Shown one piece after another: positions 10,501 to 16,812 of a DNA stretch of 21,137 bases. The DNA is from Tubiluchus corallicola (taxonomy: Eukaryota > Priapulida > Priapulimorpha > Priapulimorphida > Tubiluchidae), in assembly GCA_030141605.1 (NCBI GenBank), contig JAQGDQ010001919.1:1-21137 (forward strand), written 5' to 3'. Made by a program: the position numbers and the translations under genes. Within the stretch, counting starts at the first letter, position 1. Every line of letters starts with the position of its first letter. Under the pieces are notes generated by a model. The model was not told where the DNA came from. It ran no database searches and worked only from the letters and a program-made list of their open reading frames with translations.

Positions 10501-11258
10501 AATCACGGATTTCGTATCTCGAAATAATATAAAAGAACAACTAAAATCAAATAGTCCAGTTTACACAAACGACCTGTATAATATAAAAGTGACAGATATA
10601 ACATAAAAATTCAATATTTTATACTAAAGTTTGTAAAAACAAATCACAAACTAACTCAGTGAAAGCATCTAGCAGGTTTTTGTCACGAGAGGTATAAATT
10701 TTACTAATGTTTTGAAATTGTAGGCTATTTGCGAGCACTAATCTTTAATTTTCGTCGACCAAAGTACAATTAAAAAGCAAATGTTCAACTGTTTGTGCTT
10801 CCTCTGAGCATATACAGGCATTTTCGTGTATGTATCCAATTTTAAAAAGAAAATCTTTAAAGTTACCTTGTCCTAGTAAAAAGTTACAAGATAGTTTTTC
10901 TAGCCTTCTGCTACCTGTGTGAAAAGGAAGGTCTAGTGGAGTTAAAAATACACTTTCAGGAAGAATAGATAATTCCTGGCATAAGTGGGGGAGAAGAGAT
11001 TAAATTTATATTTACAGCCCTACTTTATATGTATTGTAATTTTGCTTGTATGTTATAATCTGTAGTAAACTATTTTCCACAGGTTATGCCAAATGACGTG
11101 ATGAAATACTTCTCTAACATTGGTGAAGTGAAGTATTTACGAATGGCCGGTAGTGAGGACGCTTCCTGCAAATATGCTTACATAGAATTCACGGAGCAGA
11201 CAACCGTTCCCTTGGCTCTTCAGTATAACGGTGCCCTGTACAATGGATGGAGAATCAA
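1451..11258 (+). CDS. SREK1: SREK1 homologue, 5' half, five exons (partial)
   Basis: Splicing regulatory glutamine/lysine-rich protein 1, a nuclear SR-related protein that modulates splice-site choice through other SR proteins. The join is 1451..1599, 5285..5412, 6912..7021, 7586..7741, 11083..11258: 239 codons plus 2 nt, with every intron GT-AG and every phase consistent. Residues about 16-92 form RRM1 (VTLDQLQTLFGHLGKVEEI, then AQHLTNVVFIDRALIVLP); 94-168 are a linker starting KIPEE; 169-239 form RRM2, with RNP2 VFVGNL (173-178) and RNP1 KYAYIEF (211-217). These match the known order in vertebrate SREK1, including the near-invariant TN-VFIDRALIV block. The EVMKRVREAQ-like segment and RS/K-rich tail expected next are not found in the window, so the gene is partial. 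Residue numbers count from the 1451 ATG, which may not be the true start. Confidence 0.88.
1600..2065. other. Intron sequence, nothing recognised
   Basis: AT-rich first part of the intron after the 1599 exon end. Short open frames on the - strand here have no recognisable domain. Confidence 0.5.
2066..2490. mobile_element. 425-bp non-autonomous DNA transposon with TA target duplication
   Basis: Terminal inverted repeats of 21 bp, CACTCAYATCTCGGTTTGCC plus G, lie at 2066-2086 and, inverted, at 2470-2490, differing at one base (C versus T). TA dinucleotides flank both ends (2064-2065 and 2491-2492), the target duplication used by Tc1/mariner-like elements. The interior has no transposase frame. 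GC content is higher than the surrounding intron. The superfamily is inferred from TA only. Confidence 0.75.
2491..2901. other. Intron sequence, nothing recognised
   Basis: AT-rich spacer between two transposons. It has tata/tagtata-type low-complexity stretches around 2755-2780 and no supported gene. Confidence 0.5.
2902..4208 (-). mobile_element. piggyBac-like non-autonomous element, copy A
   Basis: TTAA is present at both ends (2902-2905 and 4205-4208), followed inward by related inverted ends: TTAACTTTTTCAATACC on the left and TTAACTCTTTCAGGACC (reverse strand) on the right. TTAA plus a CYCTTTCARGACC-like end is the piggyBac signature. The body is homologous, in reverse orientation, to 11357-11852 and 15807-16345. 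It has no transposase frame (longest open frame under 70 codons), so it depends on an outside enzyme. About 590 bp (roughly 2990-3575) is missing from copy C. Confidence 0.75.
4293..4440 (-). mobile_element. LINE-type 3' tail fragment
   Basis: Read on the - strand, this ends in GAAATAAATTGATTGATTGA, a poly(A)-like signal with a TTGA tandem tail typical of CR1/L2-group retrotransposons. No reverse-transcriptase coding remains. The 92-bp array starts just inside it, so the array may belong to the element's 3' UTR. Confidence 0.5.
4472..5015. repeat. 92-bp tandem repeat, six copies
   Basis: Units begin near 4472, 4564, 4656, 4748, 4839 and 4931. Each starts ATGAGTGAATGAAAGAATGG, followed by GGTTAGGGTTAGTAG and a purine-rich GGAAGAAGGAAGGGAGGGG stretch. 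The - strand serine/leucine-rich open frames repeating every 92 bp are by-products of the array, not genes. The array ends 269 bp before SREK1 exon b. Confidence 0.93.
5285..5412 (+). CDS. SREK1: SREK1 exon b: RRM1 second half
   Basis: The acceptor is tttacttttag at 5284. The first base T completes a GAT (Asp) codon begun in the previous exon. Encodes DGSGNPKIAFVKFAEKE through AQHLTNVVFIDRALIVLP, the most conserved part of the SREK1 RRM1. The donor GTATCG follows G5412 (phase 1). Reading past it gives only a hydrophobic intronic extension, which is not coding. Confidence 0.88.
5477..5839 (+). mobile_element. Solo LTR (363 bp) with 5-bp target-site duplication
   Basis: The ends are perfect 7-bp inverted repeats, TGTTGTG and CACAACA, flanked on both sides by ATAAT (5472-5476 and 5840-5844). 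A TATATAA box at 5600-5606 and AATAAA at 5766-5771 lie in the order expected of U3-R-U5 on the + strand. There is no internal region, so recombination between two LTRs removed the body. The exact duplication suggests a fairly recent insertion. Copia or BEL origin is possible; the family is not assigned. It lies in the intron after SREK1 exon b, in the same orientation as the gene. Confidence 0.9.
5845..6911. other. Intron sequence; inverted repeats and a G-run only
   Basis: It holds a 12-bp hairpin (5924-5935 with 5948-5959), a second inverted pair (5933-5947 with 5995-6009) and a 13-G run at 6122-6134. Open frames of 131 codons (- strand) and 111 codons (+ strand) overlap at 6237-6651, but neither shows a recognisable domain; they are probably chance or decayed transposon sequence. 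Confidence 0.45.
6912..7021 (+). CDS. SREK1: SREK1 exon c: inter-RRM linker
   Basis: The acceptor is ttgtgttgcag at 6911. The first two bases complete a GAC codon, then KIPEEVEALKILASSPG, matching the KIPEE-ALSLLAP block that follows RRM1 in vertebrate SREK1. The exon ends at a phase-0 CAG before GTACTG. It is short (36 full codons), has no upstream ATG in frame, and was identified from phase and motif only. Confidence 0.85.
7337..7570. repeat. Tandem duplication (~115 bp unit) at the SREK1 exon d acceptor
   Basis: Two copies start at GCAAGAGGGCC (about 7337 and 7452), pass through ATCTAGGGCTTGCTCAA and GACAGCCATTCAGGA, and end in TTATTAACCGGTCCCCTCTT. The second copy runs into the pyrimidine tract and AG of the real acceptor at 7585. 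Confidence 0.85.
7586..7741 (+). CDS. SREK1: SREK1 exon d: linker and start of RRM2
   Basis: Phase-0 exon of 52 codons between acceptor cttttgcag (7585) and donor GTAAAT (7742). It encodes a proline-rich linker (LNLPPYPPLPAAID), then SNKLEEVRRTVFVGNLNPK, matching the PSKIDEIRRTVYVGNLN block of SREK1; VFVGNL is RNP2 of RRM2. The acceptor's upstream region is a local tandem duplication, described separately. Confidence 0.9.
7893..8206. repeat. Direct repeat pair, 78 bp, offset 236 bp
   Basis: 7893-7970 and 8129-8206 share GATCAACTGAAACTTGCATG through CTATTGGAAGGTA with few changes. A shorter shared segment (TATACAATGTTCAC at about 7790 and 7970) suggests decayed tandem duplication in the intron after exon d. 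Confidence 0.8.
8207..8537. other. Intron sequence, nothing recognised
   Basis: AT-rich sequence between the direct-repeat pair and the hAT-like end. No exon or element boundary could be supported. Confidence 0.5.
8538..8662 (+). mobile_element. hAT-like transposon end (fragment)
   Basis: Short imperfect repeats of ATCGTGAGGTTAGTATC, with palindromic ATCGCGAT and ATCACGAT-like motifs, lead to GTATCGTTACAGCCCTA. The reverse complement, TAGGGCTGTAACGATAC, resembles a common animal hAT terminus. No matching second end or 8-bp duplication was found, so it is a remnant and the assignment rests on resemblance. Confidence 0.4.
8738..10113. repeat. 137-bp satellite, ten copies, each with a nested palindrome
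   Basis: Units start GAGTAGTGCGAGGTGAGTGT at 8744, 8881, 9018, 9155, 9292, 9429, 9566, 9703, 9840 and 9977. Copies are nearly identical; the first is the most divergent (GATCATACGGTC). Each unit carries an outer stem AGGTGAGTGT/ACACTCACCT enclosing an inner stem GACC-atac-GGTC. No coding potential. It lies in the intron before SREK1 exon e and follows a short (ATGAACT)n tract at 8662-8680. Confidence 0.95.
10114..10342. other. Intron sequence, nothing recognised
   Basis: AT-rich spacer between the 137-bp array and the LINE tail, with tata-type low complexity around 10285-10325. Confidence 0.5.
10343..11005 (-). pseudogene. Decayed LINE 3' fragment (end of ORF2 plus 3' UTR)
   Basis: On the - strand, an open stretch from about 10999 down to 10752 ends in CICSEEAQTVEHLLFNC, the Cys-x-Cys...His...Cys motif found after the RNase H region in many non-LTR retrotransposons. 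A TAA interrupts it, and the frame then continues to a second TAA at 10619-10621. The rest, to a (TAA)n-type tail near 10343, is 3' UTR. The element is 5'-truncated, which is usual for LINEs, and lies 80 bp before SREK1 exon e. Confidence 0.7.
11083..11258 (+). CDS. SREK1: SREK1 exon e: main body of RRM2
   Basis: Acceptor tattttccacag at 11082; 58 codons plus AA. VMPNDVMKYFSNIGEVKYLR and KYAYIEF (RNP1), then LALQYNGALYNGWRIK, align with LLEFFKQVGEVKFVRMAG to FNGVMFGDRPLKI of SREK1. The likely donor is GTACAG at 11259 (phase 2). If it is not used, the frame continues 15 codons to a TAG at 11305-11307, giving a protein that ends after RRM2. Which form is made cannot be told from sequence alone. 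Confidence 0.85.
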
Positions 11259-11356
11259 GTACAGCTTACGATTTCTTTTAAACCAGTTAAAAACAATTAT
11301 ACAGTAGCTGACATCTTGAACAAATGTGCAATGAAACCACATAATGTGAACGTCGC

Positions 11357-11852
11357 TTAACTCCTGCAGAACCGCAAGGTTTAAAACAAGATTTTATAAG
11401 AACTATGACTTTTCTGCTACTGTTTGAGCACAGACATAACTAAATGATTACAAATTAGGTACTATTGTATTCAAGAGAAACTCGGCTATACAATCATGCT
11501 ATTTGTTTAAACATTTTTAAGTGATTTAGTTCAATAAAATTATGAAAAACGCGCCCTTGCGACATTGCAACTTAGTCCATTGAGTAGCTTAGTCTGGTGT
11601 ACACTTGCATGATCGTACACACTATTTTATTGATCGCCTGCTTGCTGTAGCCCAAGAGAACTGTCTGCTGTACAGAGTTCCAGGAAAAACCAACCGATCA
11701 GTCAAGGATAAATTAAGGTCGTCTCAAATTCCAACAGGAATTTCTGCTTAAAAATAGAATATACTTGAGGCCAAAGTATATCAGAGTGTTATGTCCGGAC
11801 AGTTGAAATTTTCTGCATAAGCCGATTTCGTACAAGTGATACTGTACATTGA
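11357..11852 (+). mobile_element. piggyBac-like element, copy B (3'-truncated)
   Basis: Begins TTAACTCCTGCAGAACC at 11357 and matches the reverse complement of copy A (4208 leftward) up to GATACTGTACATTG, where homology stops. It lies between the last SREK1 exon seen and the ankyrin/Mab-21 stop codon, and contains AATAAA motifs on both strands (+ strand 11533-11538). Confidence 0.75.
11626..11631 (-). promoter_or_regulatory. Candidate poly(A) signal for the ankyrin/Mab-21 gene
   Basis: AATAAA on the - strand, about 317 nt after the stop codon. It lies inside piggyBac-like copy B, so the 3' UTR would be partly transposon-derived. Confidence 0.35.
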
Positions 11853-11947
11853 GTTCCCAAATACAAATATTTGCTTGGAATTCGTGTAATACTTATTAAA
11901 ACATTGGATTTCTGATGACTAAATTTAACCAAATGACTAAAGCATTT

Positions 11948-14347
11948 CTAAGATGCACTTTGCTGTTTCTTATCACTTTCTTCTATCTCATCCCAAACGA
12001 TTTTTAAATCGAAATCAACTCTCACAATATCCGCCTCGTCCAATATTCCTTCCCCCTGAGTTAGTACATGTGTTTTTAACATAGCACGGTACTTTTCAAA
12101 ATCTGGTTCCATTAGACCTTTTTTTGATGGTATGGCGCCATCAGTTAATTTCTTTTCTATAGCACGTGCTGCGTCTTCTGCCAATGTTAACAATGGAATG
12201 CCACTCATTTCTTTATGTTTTAGATCTTCTAAGATATTAACATCATTTAGCAGTGGGTGAAACATTGTGCCTTCTCGGCAACAGTCCCCAATGTACTGGA
12301 ATATAGAGACAGCTCGAGCTTTCAAGTTTTCTGTGCCCCAGTCATCTTCAGTGGTCACCACTTCATGCAAGAAGGCCACTTTTAACATGTAAGAGTCAAT
12401 GACCTTATCTGGTTGATACTTTATTGCTCCGTATAATTCTGGCAAGTTGACATCTAAAATGACCAAACTGGTGTGGTATGCTAAAGCATCAGGATTGGGA
12501 TATAAATGTATTTCTTTGTTGCAAGAATACAGGACAGGCTTTACTAGCACCTTTATGAGGATCAACACCATCTTATGGTTGCTGTCTAAGTTCTTTATAA
12601 ATTCACATTCAGCAACAGCAAATGTGGGTTCAACTTTTGTTTTTGATTCATCTGGTTTGAGCACGTAGTGATAACTGTTGACCTCTGGCCATTTATCATT
12701 GGCATTCTTTGGTACTCCCTCTTCTTCAGCACATGGTGTCACATCTACAGAGACTGCTATTTTTTTGTTTGGCAACAGAACACGTAATTTCAAACATGTA
12801 CAGACTTTATTCCATTCCACTACATGTGGAAAGCTGTTTGGCACAATTTTCTCTTTAAATTCCTCTTCTTGCAAAGCTGTCGCCACGGCTCTGCACAGGG
12901 ATTGGGAAAACATCTCCTTTAATTTTCCTAAATCTGCTGTGAAATCTCCGTGCAGTTGTACCACAACAAAAAAATCAAACTCATCTGGCTGGCCAATCTT
13001 TACTCCACAAGCCGAACTGCCAACAAGTATGGGCACAAATCTTATACGATGATTTTTGTAAACAATTCTGCTAACAGCACCTAACAATTCCTTTATATTT
13101 TTTCTAATATAGTCAAATTCTTTTACATTTGAAATTGTTCCTAATTCAGGCTCGGAAACCAAGTCCTTTAGAGACAATCCACAAATGTTTTTTGACACTG
13201 TTTCATCATCCTCTTTGCCAGAAAGCTCTGAAGACACTTCTTGCCACCTTTGAAAGTACTGATAGGAAAAAAAAAGTCCTGCAATTCGTTTGTAATTTCT
13301 GTTCAGTGCCTTTTCGTAAGCTCGTCGGATGCATATATCATAAACCGTTTCATGAGACTCATTTAACATTTCGGTCTGAACTCCTATATCAATGAGGTAT
13401 TTAACAACGTCTACACTTTGAGGTGACAAGTGAGCATCTTGACAAGCCAGATGAATTAGACTTCCTCCATTGTAAAGTTTATTTACTATCTGCCTCACTA
13501 TTTCGCCTGATTGCCTCTCTAGCATAGTTTCATATATTAATTTAACAACATCCAGTCTACCTTCTATACATGCTATGCAAAGTGGGGTCCAACCATGATT
13601 ATTTTCTGCCAGAATGTCAGAGCCCGCAAAAATCAGAAGTGCTGCACAATGAACATGTCCTTGCATTGCTGCCAAATGCAGAGCGGTATCACCTGTTGGC
13701 TCCAGGTAGAAGACATTTGCACCTTTGAGAAGCAGCAAAACAAGGGTTCCAAAGTGCCCTTTAAATGCTGCAGCATGGAGGGGTGAATCACCATCAACTG
13801 AAATGTAAGGTTCAATTTTGGCGCCATATTTAATTAACAGCTTCACTACTTCAGTGTGGCCTTCCCATGACGCAAGCTGTATAGGTCGTATTTTACACTT
13901 TTCTGGGAAGCCATCAACTTCTGCTCCGTGAACCAACAGCATTTCACAAATTTCTGTATGTCCCGCTCTAGCTGCTAATATTAAAGGCGACAATCCATTC
14001 CTTCTAGAAAGACAGTTTATGTCAGCACCCCGTTCAATGAGTTGCTGTGCAAGAAAAGTATGTCCCAAATGACATGCAGTTTCAAGGGGGGTTACTTCTG
14101 TATAACCTAGACTTGAAAGTTTTATAGTGAATCGTGATAGACTTTCCATTTCTGCTCCTCTGTTGAGAAGTTCATGAACAAGCTCATGCATGTTAAACCA
14201 CGTTGCAGTATCTAGCAGCTTGTTGAGCAACTCTGTTCCATCCACATCAAGTATAACAGCAAATTGGTAACCAATTAGTAACTTCTCGAGTACCAATTTT
14301 TGTTCGGCGTCTGACACGCTGTCAATAAGTACCTTGATTCTTTCCAT
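11948..14347 (-). CDS. Ankyrin-repeat / Mab-21 (cGAS-like receptor) fusion protein
   Basis: Uninterrupted 799-residue frame with no intron; TAG stop at the 11948 end. The ATG at 14347 is the first Met after an in-frame TGA six codons upstream. Residues 86-275 hold about six ankyrin repeats (TPLETACHLGHTFLAQQLIE, GHTEICEMLLVHGAEVD, GDSPLHAAAFKGH, GDTALHLAAMQGH), with degenerate units at 45-68 and 294-328. Residues about 405-710 are a Mab-21/cGAS-type nucleotidyltransferase: GSSACG at 443-448, PDEFDF at 454-459 (E456, D458), SVDVTP at 533-538 (D535), and the C-terminal helical part SYMLKVAFLHE (652-662) with W670. These residues correspond to the GS, E-x-D and third Asp of cGAS, so synthesis of a cyclic dinucleotide is plausible. 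Family knowledge: cGLRs sense nucleic acids and signal through STING. The ankyrin part as sensor or localisation module is inference. No signal peptide, membrane segment or cGAS-type zinc ribbon is evident. A non-catalytic Mab-21-like role is the alternative. Confidence 0.9.
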   Translation of the reverse strand: MERIKVLIDSVSDAEQKLVLEKLLIGYQFAVILDVDGTELLNKLLDTATWFNMHELVHELLNRGAEMESLSRFTIKLSSLGYTEVTPLETACHLGHTFLAQQLIERGADINCLSRRNGLSPLILAARAGHTEICEMLLVHGAEVDGFPEKCKIRPIQLASWEGHTEVVKLLIKYGAKIEPYISVDGDSPLHAAAFKGHFGTLVLLLLKGANVFYLEPTGDTALHLAAMQGHVHCAALLIFAGSDILAENNHGWTPLCIACIEGRLDVVKLIYETMLERQSGEIVRQIVNKLYNGGSLIHLACQDAHLSPQSVDVVKYLIDIGVQTEMLNESHETVYDICIRRAYEKALNRNYKRIAGLFFSYQYFQRWQEVSSELSGKEDDETVSKNICGLSLKDLVSEPELGTISNVKEFDYIRKNIKELLGAVSRIVYKNHRIRFVPILVGSSACGVKIGQPDEFDFFVVVQLHGDFTADLGKLKEMFSQSLCRAVATALQEEEFKEKIVPNSFPHVVEWNKVCTCLKLRVLLPNKKIAVSVDVTPCAEEEGVPKNANDKWPEVNSYHYVLKPDESKTKVEPTFAVAECEFIKNLDSNHKMVLILIKVLVKPVLYSCNKEIHLYPNPDALAYHTSLVILDVNLPELYGAIKYQPDKVIDSYMLKVAFLHEVVTTEDDWGTENLKARAVSIFQYIGDCCREGTMFHPLLNDVNILEDLKHKEMSGIPLLTLAEDAARAIEKKLTDGAIPSKKGLMEPDFEKYRAMLKTHVLTQGEGILDEADIVRVDFDLKIVWDEIEESDKKQQSAS

Positions 14348-14418
14348 ATCAACAATGAGTCAAAAACACTTCTCGCTGTAATCTTTTAGTCAGGTAGCAG
14401 AAAAACCAAAGTGGCTAA

Positions 14419-14424
14419 TTTATA
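14419..14424 (-). promoter_or_regulatory. Candidate TATA box of the ankyrin/Mab-21 gene
   Basis: TATAAA on the - strand, about 72 nt before the ATG. Initiation some 30 nt downstream would leave a leader of about 45 nt. This supports the gene having its own promoter, but AT-rich flanks make a chance match likely. Confidence 0.3.
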
Positions 14425-14511
14425 TTGTGTATCAAAAATATCATACAAACAGCATACAAAATGGTCTTATGCTTTATTTTATTTTCAAGCACGTAAACTT
14501 TTACCAGATAG

Positions 14512-14523
14512 TAGAACGTTCTA
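14512..14523. promoter_or_regulatory. 12-bp palindrome resembling a heat-shock element core
   Basis: TAGAACGTTCTA is perfectly self-complementary and contains GAAnnTTC-like inverted pentamers (GAAC/GTTC), about 165 nt upstream of the ankyrin/Mab-21 ATG. A full heat-shock element needs three or more pentamers and only two are clear here. Confidence 0.2.
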
Positions 14524-14884
14524 GCGAATAATAATTCCACAAGGTGTGATAGTAAAATTTGTGCGTATTGTACCTTTGTACCTTAATCACAGCAAACTGT
14601 TGACCAAAAAACGTACAACTTATCTTGGCAAATAAGACGCAATTTGTCTAAGCGCTGTTATCAGATGTAAATAGGGAAACATGGCGTCTTGGAGAAATTG
14701 TTGCTGTATATTTAATTCTAAACGTGGACTCTTGATACAGTCTTTTAGGTTCATTTTGTTTGTTTATTGGTGGCCATTACATATTTTCAAGGCTTGTTAA
14801 TGTAGTTGTACTCAAAATGAAAATATAATTATTATGGAGCTAGCAATAATTATATATGTACAAGAAAAATATACCCAGTCTATA

Positions 14885-15390
14885 GGTTGCTGTGACGTCA
14901 GTCTGGAATATAAGAACTACTGAGCAGCATTGCAACCCCTTTTAATATAGTTGACTTTGTATTCTAGTATGATTTTGTGTATATCCTATACTTAGGTTGC
15001 ATTAATAGCTTAATTTAGCTAATTACTTATGTTAATTGAATGAGTCATTAGTTAATTACTCATTAAACGAATTTATCTACTACAATAAAGCAAGTAGTGA
15101 CTGTACATATATGAGCCCGCACCTAGTTAGCTCTGGGAAGGGTCCCACCTCGTACCTGTCCTAGATCTCCTTTACAAGAAAGTAAGTGATTGGTCATACG
15201 CTCAACTGAACAGGCTGTCTGGCCAATAAATCGTCGTGTTAAAGGACAAGGTCATCCAGTTTTACGTGTTCGAGAAATTGAAACCAGGTTCAACCCAGTG
15301 TGTCAAACGTGCTAAGCCAGTGAAGTCATCGAATATGGCTTCCGACGAACATTTATTAATAATCGAAGTCAAGACTTAATTACTGTGGCG
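14885..15390 (+). mobile_element. Possible LTR / retroelement 5' remnant
   Basis: A CRE octamer TGACGTCA (14893-14900) lies 8 bp before TATAAG (14909-14914); AATAAA-type signals follow at about 15083 and 15225; then TGGCGACAGAAAG at about 15385, which resembles a tRNA primer-binding site after an LTR. Terminal repeats and target duplications were not found, so this could equally be a cellular promoter. No gag or pol frame is seen to 15806. Confidence 0.25.
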
Positions 15391-15806
15391 ACAGAAAGTG
15401 ATTAAAGGGCACTGACACACCAAAGGGTTAGGTGTTCGAGCCGTGAGGCGGAAACACCAATAAACTGGCTATTATTCGTTATTTTACGTACTGCTGTAAA
15501 CGGAAATTCAGGAGATCTGATGCAGAAACAACCAGGCGATGACCAGACGTTGTATCAATGGTAGTTCCACGAGCTCCACAGGTCAGGACTCCACTGCACT
15601 CCACTAGGATTGGAGTACTTTACCACTTACGACTCCGGTACACCTGACAAGCATTGTAGAAGTGGCCACATAAGTTTCCGCCCCCTGCTCGAACTTTGGA
15701 AGAGTAACTGCTCAAGATTCCACGAAGTTCGCATAACCGTTTAGTCATGTTATTCCAGCTTCCAGAGTGATGGAGAACGTCAAATGTTGGAATCCGACAG
15801 TGTCCG
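15391..15806. other. Unassigned sequence, higher GC than its surroundings
   Basis: Less AT-rich than neighbouring DNA and possibly the internal part of the LTR-like element, but stops interrupt every reading tried. No domain recognised. Confidence 0.3.
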
Positions 15807-16345
15807 ACTTTTCAGGCACTCCAACTTAGCCTATTGAGTAGCTTAGCCTGGTGTACACTTGCGTGATCGTACACATTATTTTATTCATTGCCTGCTTGCT
15901 AGAGCCTAAGCTGTTTCACTGTTCTACTGCTATTCCAGAAAAAAACAACTCGGCAGCCAAGAAGAAATTAAGGTCGTTTCATCTTTTAATGAGAATTTCG
16001 CCTTAAAACTAGAGTAGAGTTGAGACCAAAGTTTATCAGAGTGTTGTGTCTGGACAGTTGAAATTTTCTGCATTAGTCAATTTCACACAAGTGATACTAT
16101 ACATTGTTACAGTGCAAACACTGCAGTTGCTGCAAGCCCTTTGCAATTTATTCATCAAAAATCGATTTTTAATTTGTCTAGCGTAAGCAAATGAATTTCA
16201 TTTATAATTTTGCATGAAAATCCATTGTGTGAGGAGTAGAAACCTACAAAAATGATCAAATGTAACGTAATCGCTGCTTAGTGAGAGCAGTTTTTCATGA
16301 ACCCGTGCAAAATGCAGCAAACATTTACGGTCCTGAAGGAGTTAA
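15807..16345 (+). mobile_element. piggyBac-like element, copy C (5'-truncated)
   Basis: Ends GGTCCTGAAGGAGTTAA with TTAA at 16342-16345, the intact right terminus of the family. Matches the reverse complement of copy A from CACTCCAACTTAGCC onward but lacks about 590 bp present in A near the GTAGAAACCT motif. The left end is missing. Confidence 0.75.
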
Positions 16346-16812
16346 TGCCCAAATTTTCAGCAAAACAAAATATCTGTATTTACACAGACCTGTGCATATT
16401 ATTGCACTCATCAAACTACTATCGTTTTTGCAGTTTCCAAGCGGCTAAACTAAATTTATTATCATTTTTAAGCAAGTTACTTATTTGAGTGTTTCTACAG
16501 AAAGGCCGGCCAAAAGAAATTTGGTTCCGTCTTACCTCGTGAGCACAAAACATGTCAGTAGGGAGGGAGAAGAATTTTTTTCAAGGCTTTGTGTATATTT
16601 AAAGCTGGACCGTGTTATGTTTAAATTCACTTTAAATCAAAGTTTGTTTATTTCCCACTGGTTAGCAGTAATGTTTTAAATTTTTTCAATGCACATTTCT
16701 TCACTCTTTGTCTTTTAGTTTCGCATTGCTAAATTATCGCATAATTATCGATTATTGTATAGTCTCTTGTTTGTATGATGAAACGTGTATGATCTGGTAA
16801 TAATGGTATAAG
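16346..16812. other. Spacer, nothing recognised
   Basis: AT-rich; open frames of 63-64 codons here show no recognisable domain. Confidence 0.45.

Larger units (their letters stand above)
14348..14884. other. Upstream region of the ankyrin/Mab-21 gene
   Basis: AT-rich and non-coding apart from a 39-codon + strand frame at 14682 with a good start context (AAACATGG) but no recognisable product. Candidate promoter motifs for the - strand gene are listed separately. Confidence 0.45.

Noticed and set aside
12447-13827. Several 63-124 codon + strand and out-of-frame - strand open frames inside the ankyrin/Mab-21 gene
   Set aside because: They are shadows of the 799-codon frame and show no independent domain.
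14682-14801. 39-codon + strand frame starting MASWRNCC with a good start context
   Set aside because: Too short, with no recognised motif, donor or matching downstream exon.
16297-16679. Two 63-64 codon + strand frames considered as missing SREK1 downstream exons
   Set aside because: No similarity to the SREK1 region after RRM2 or to an RS domain. The first overlaps the end of piggyBac-like copy C.
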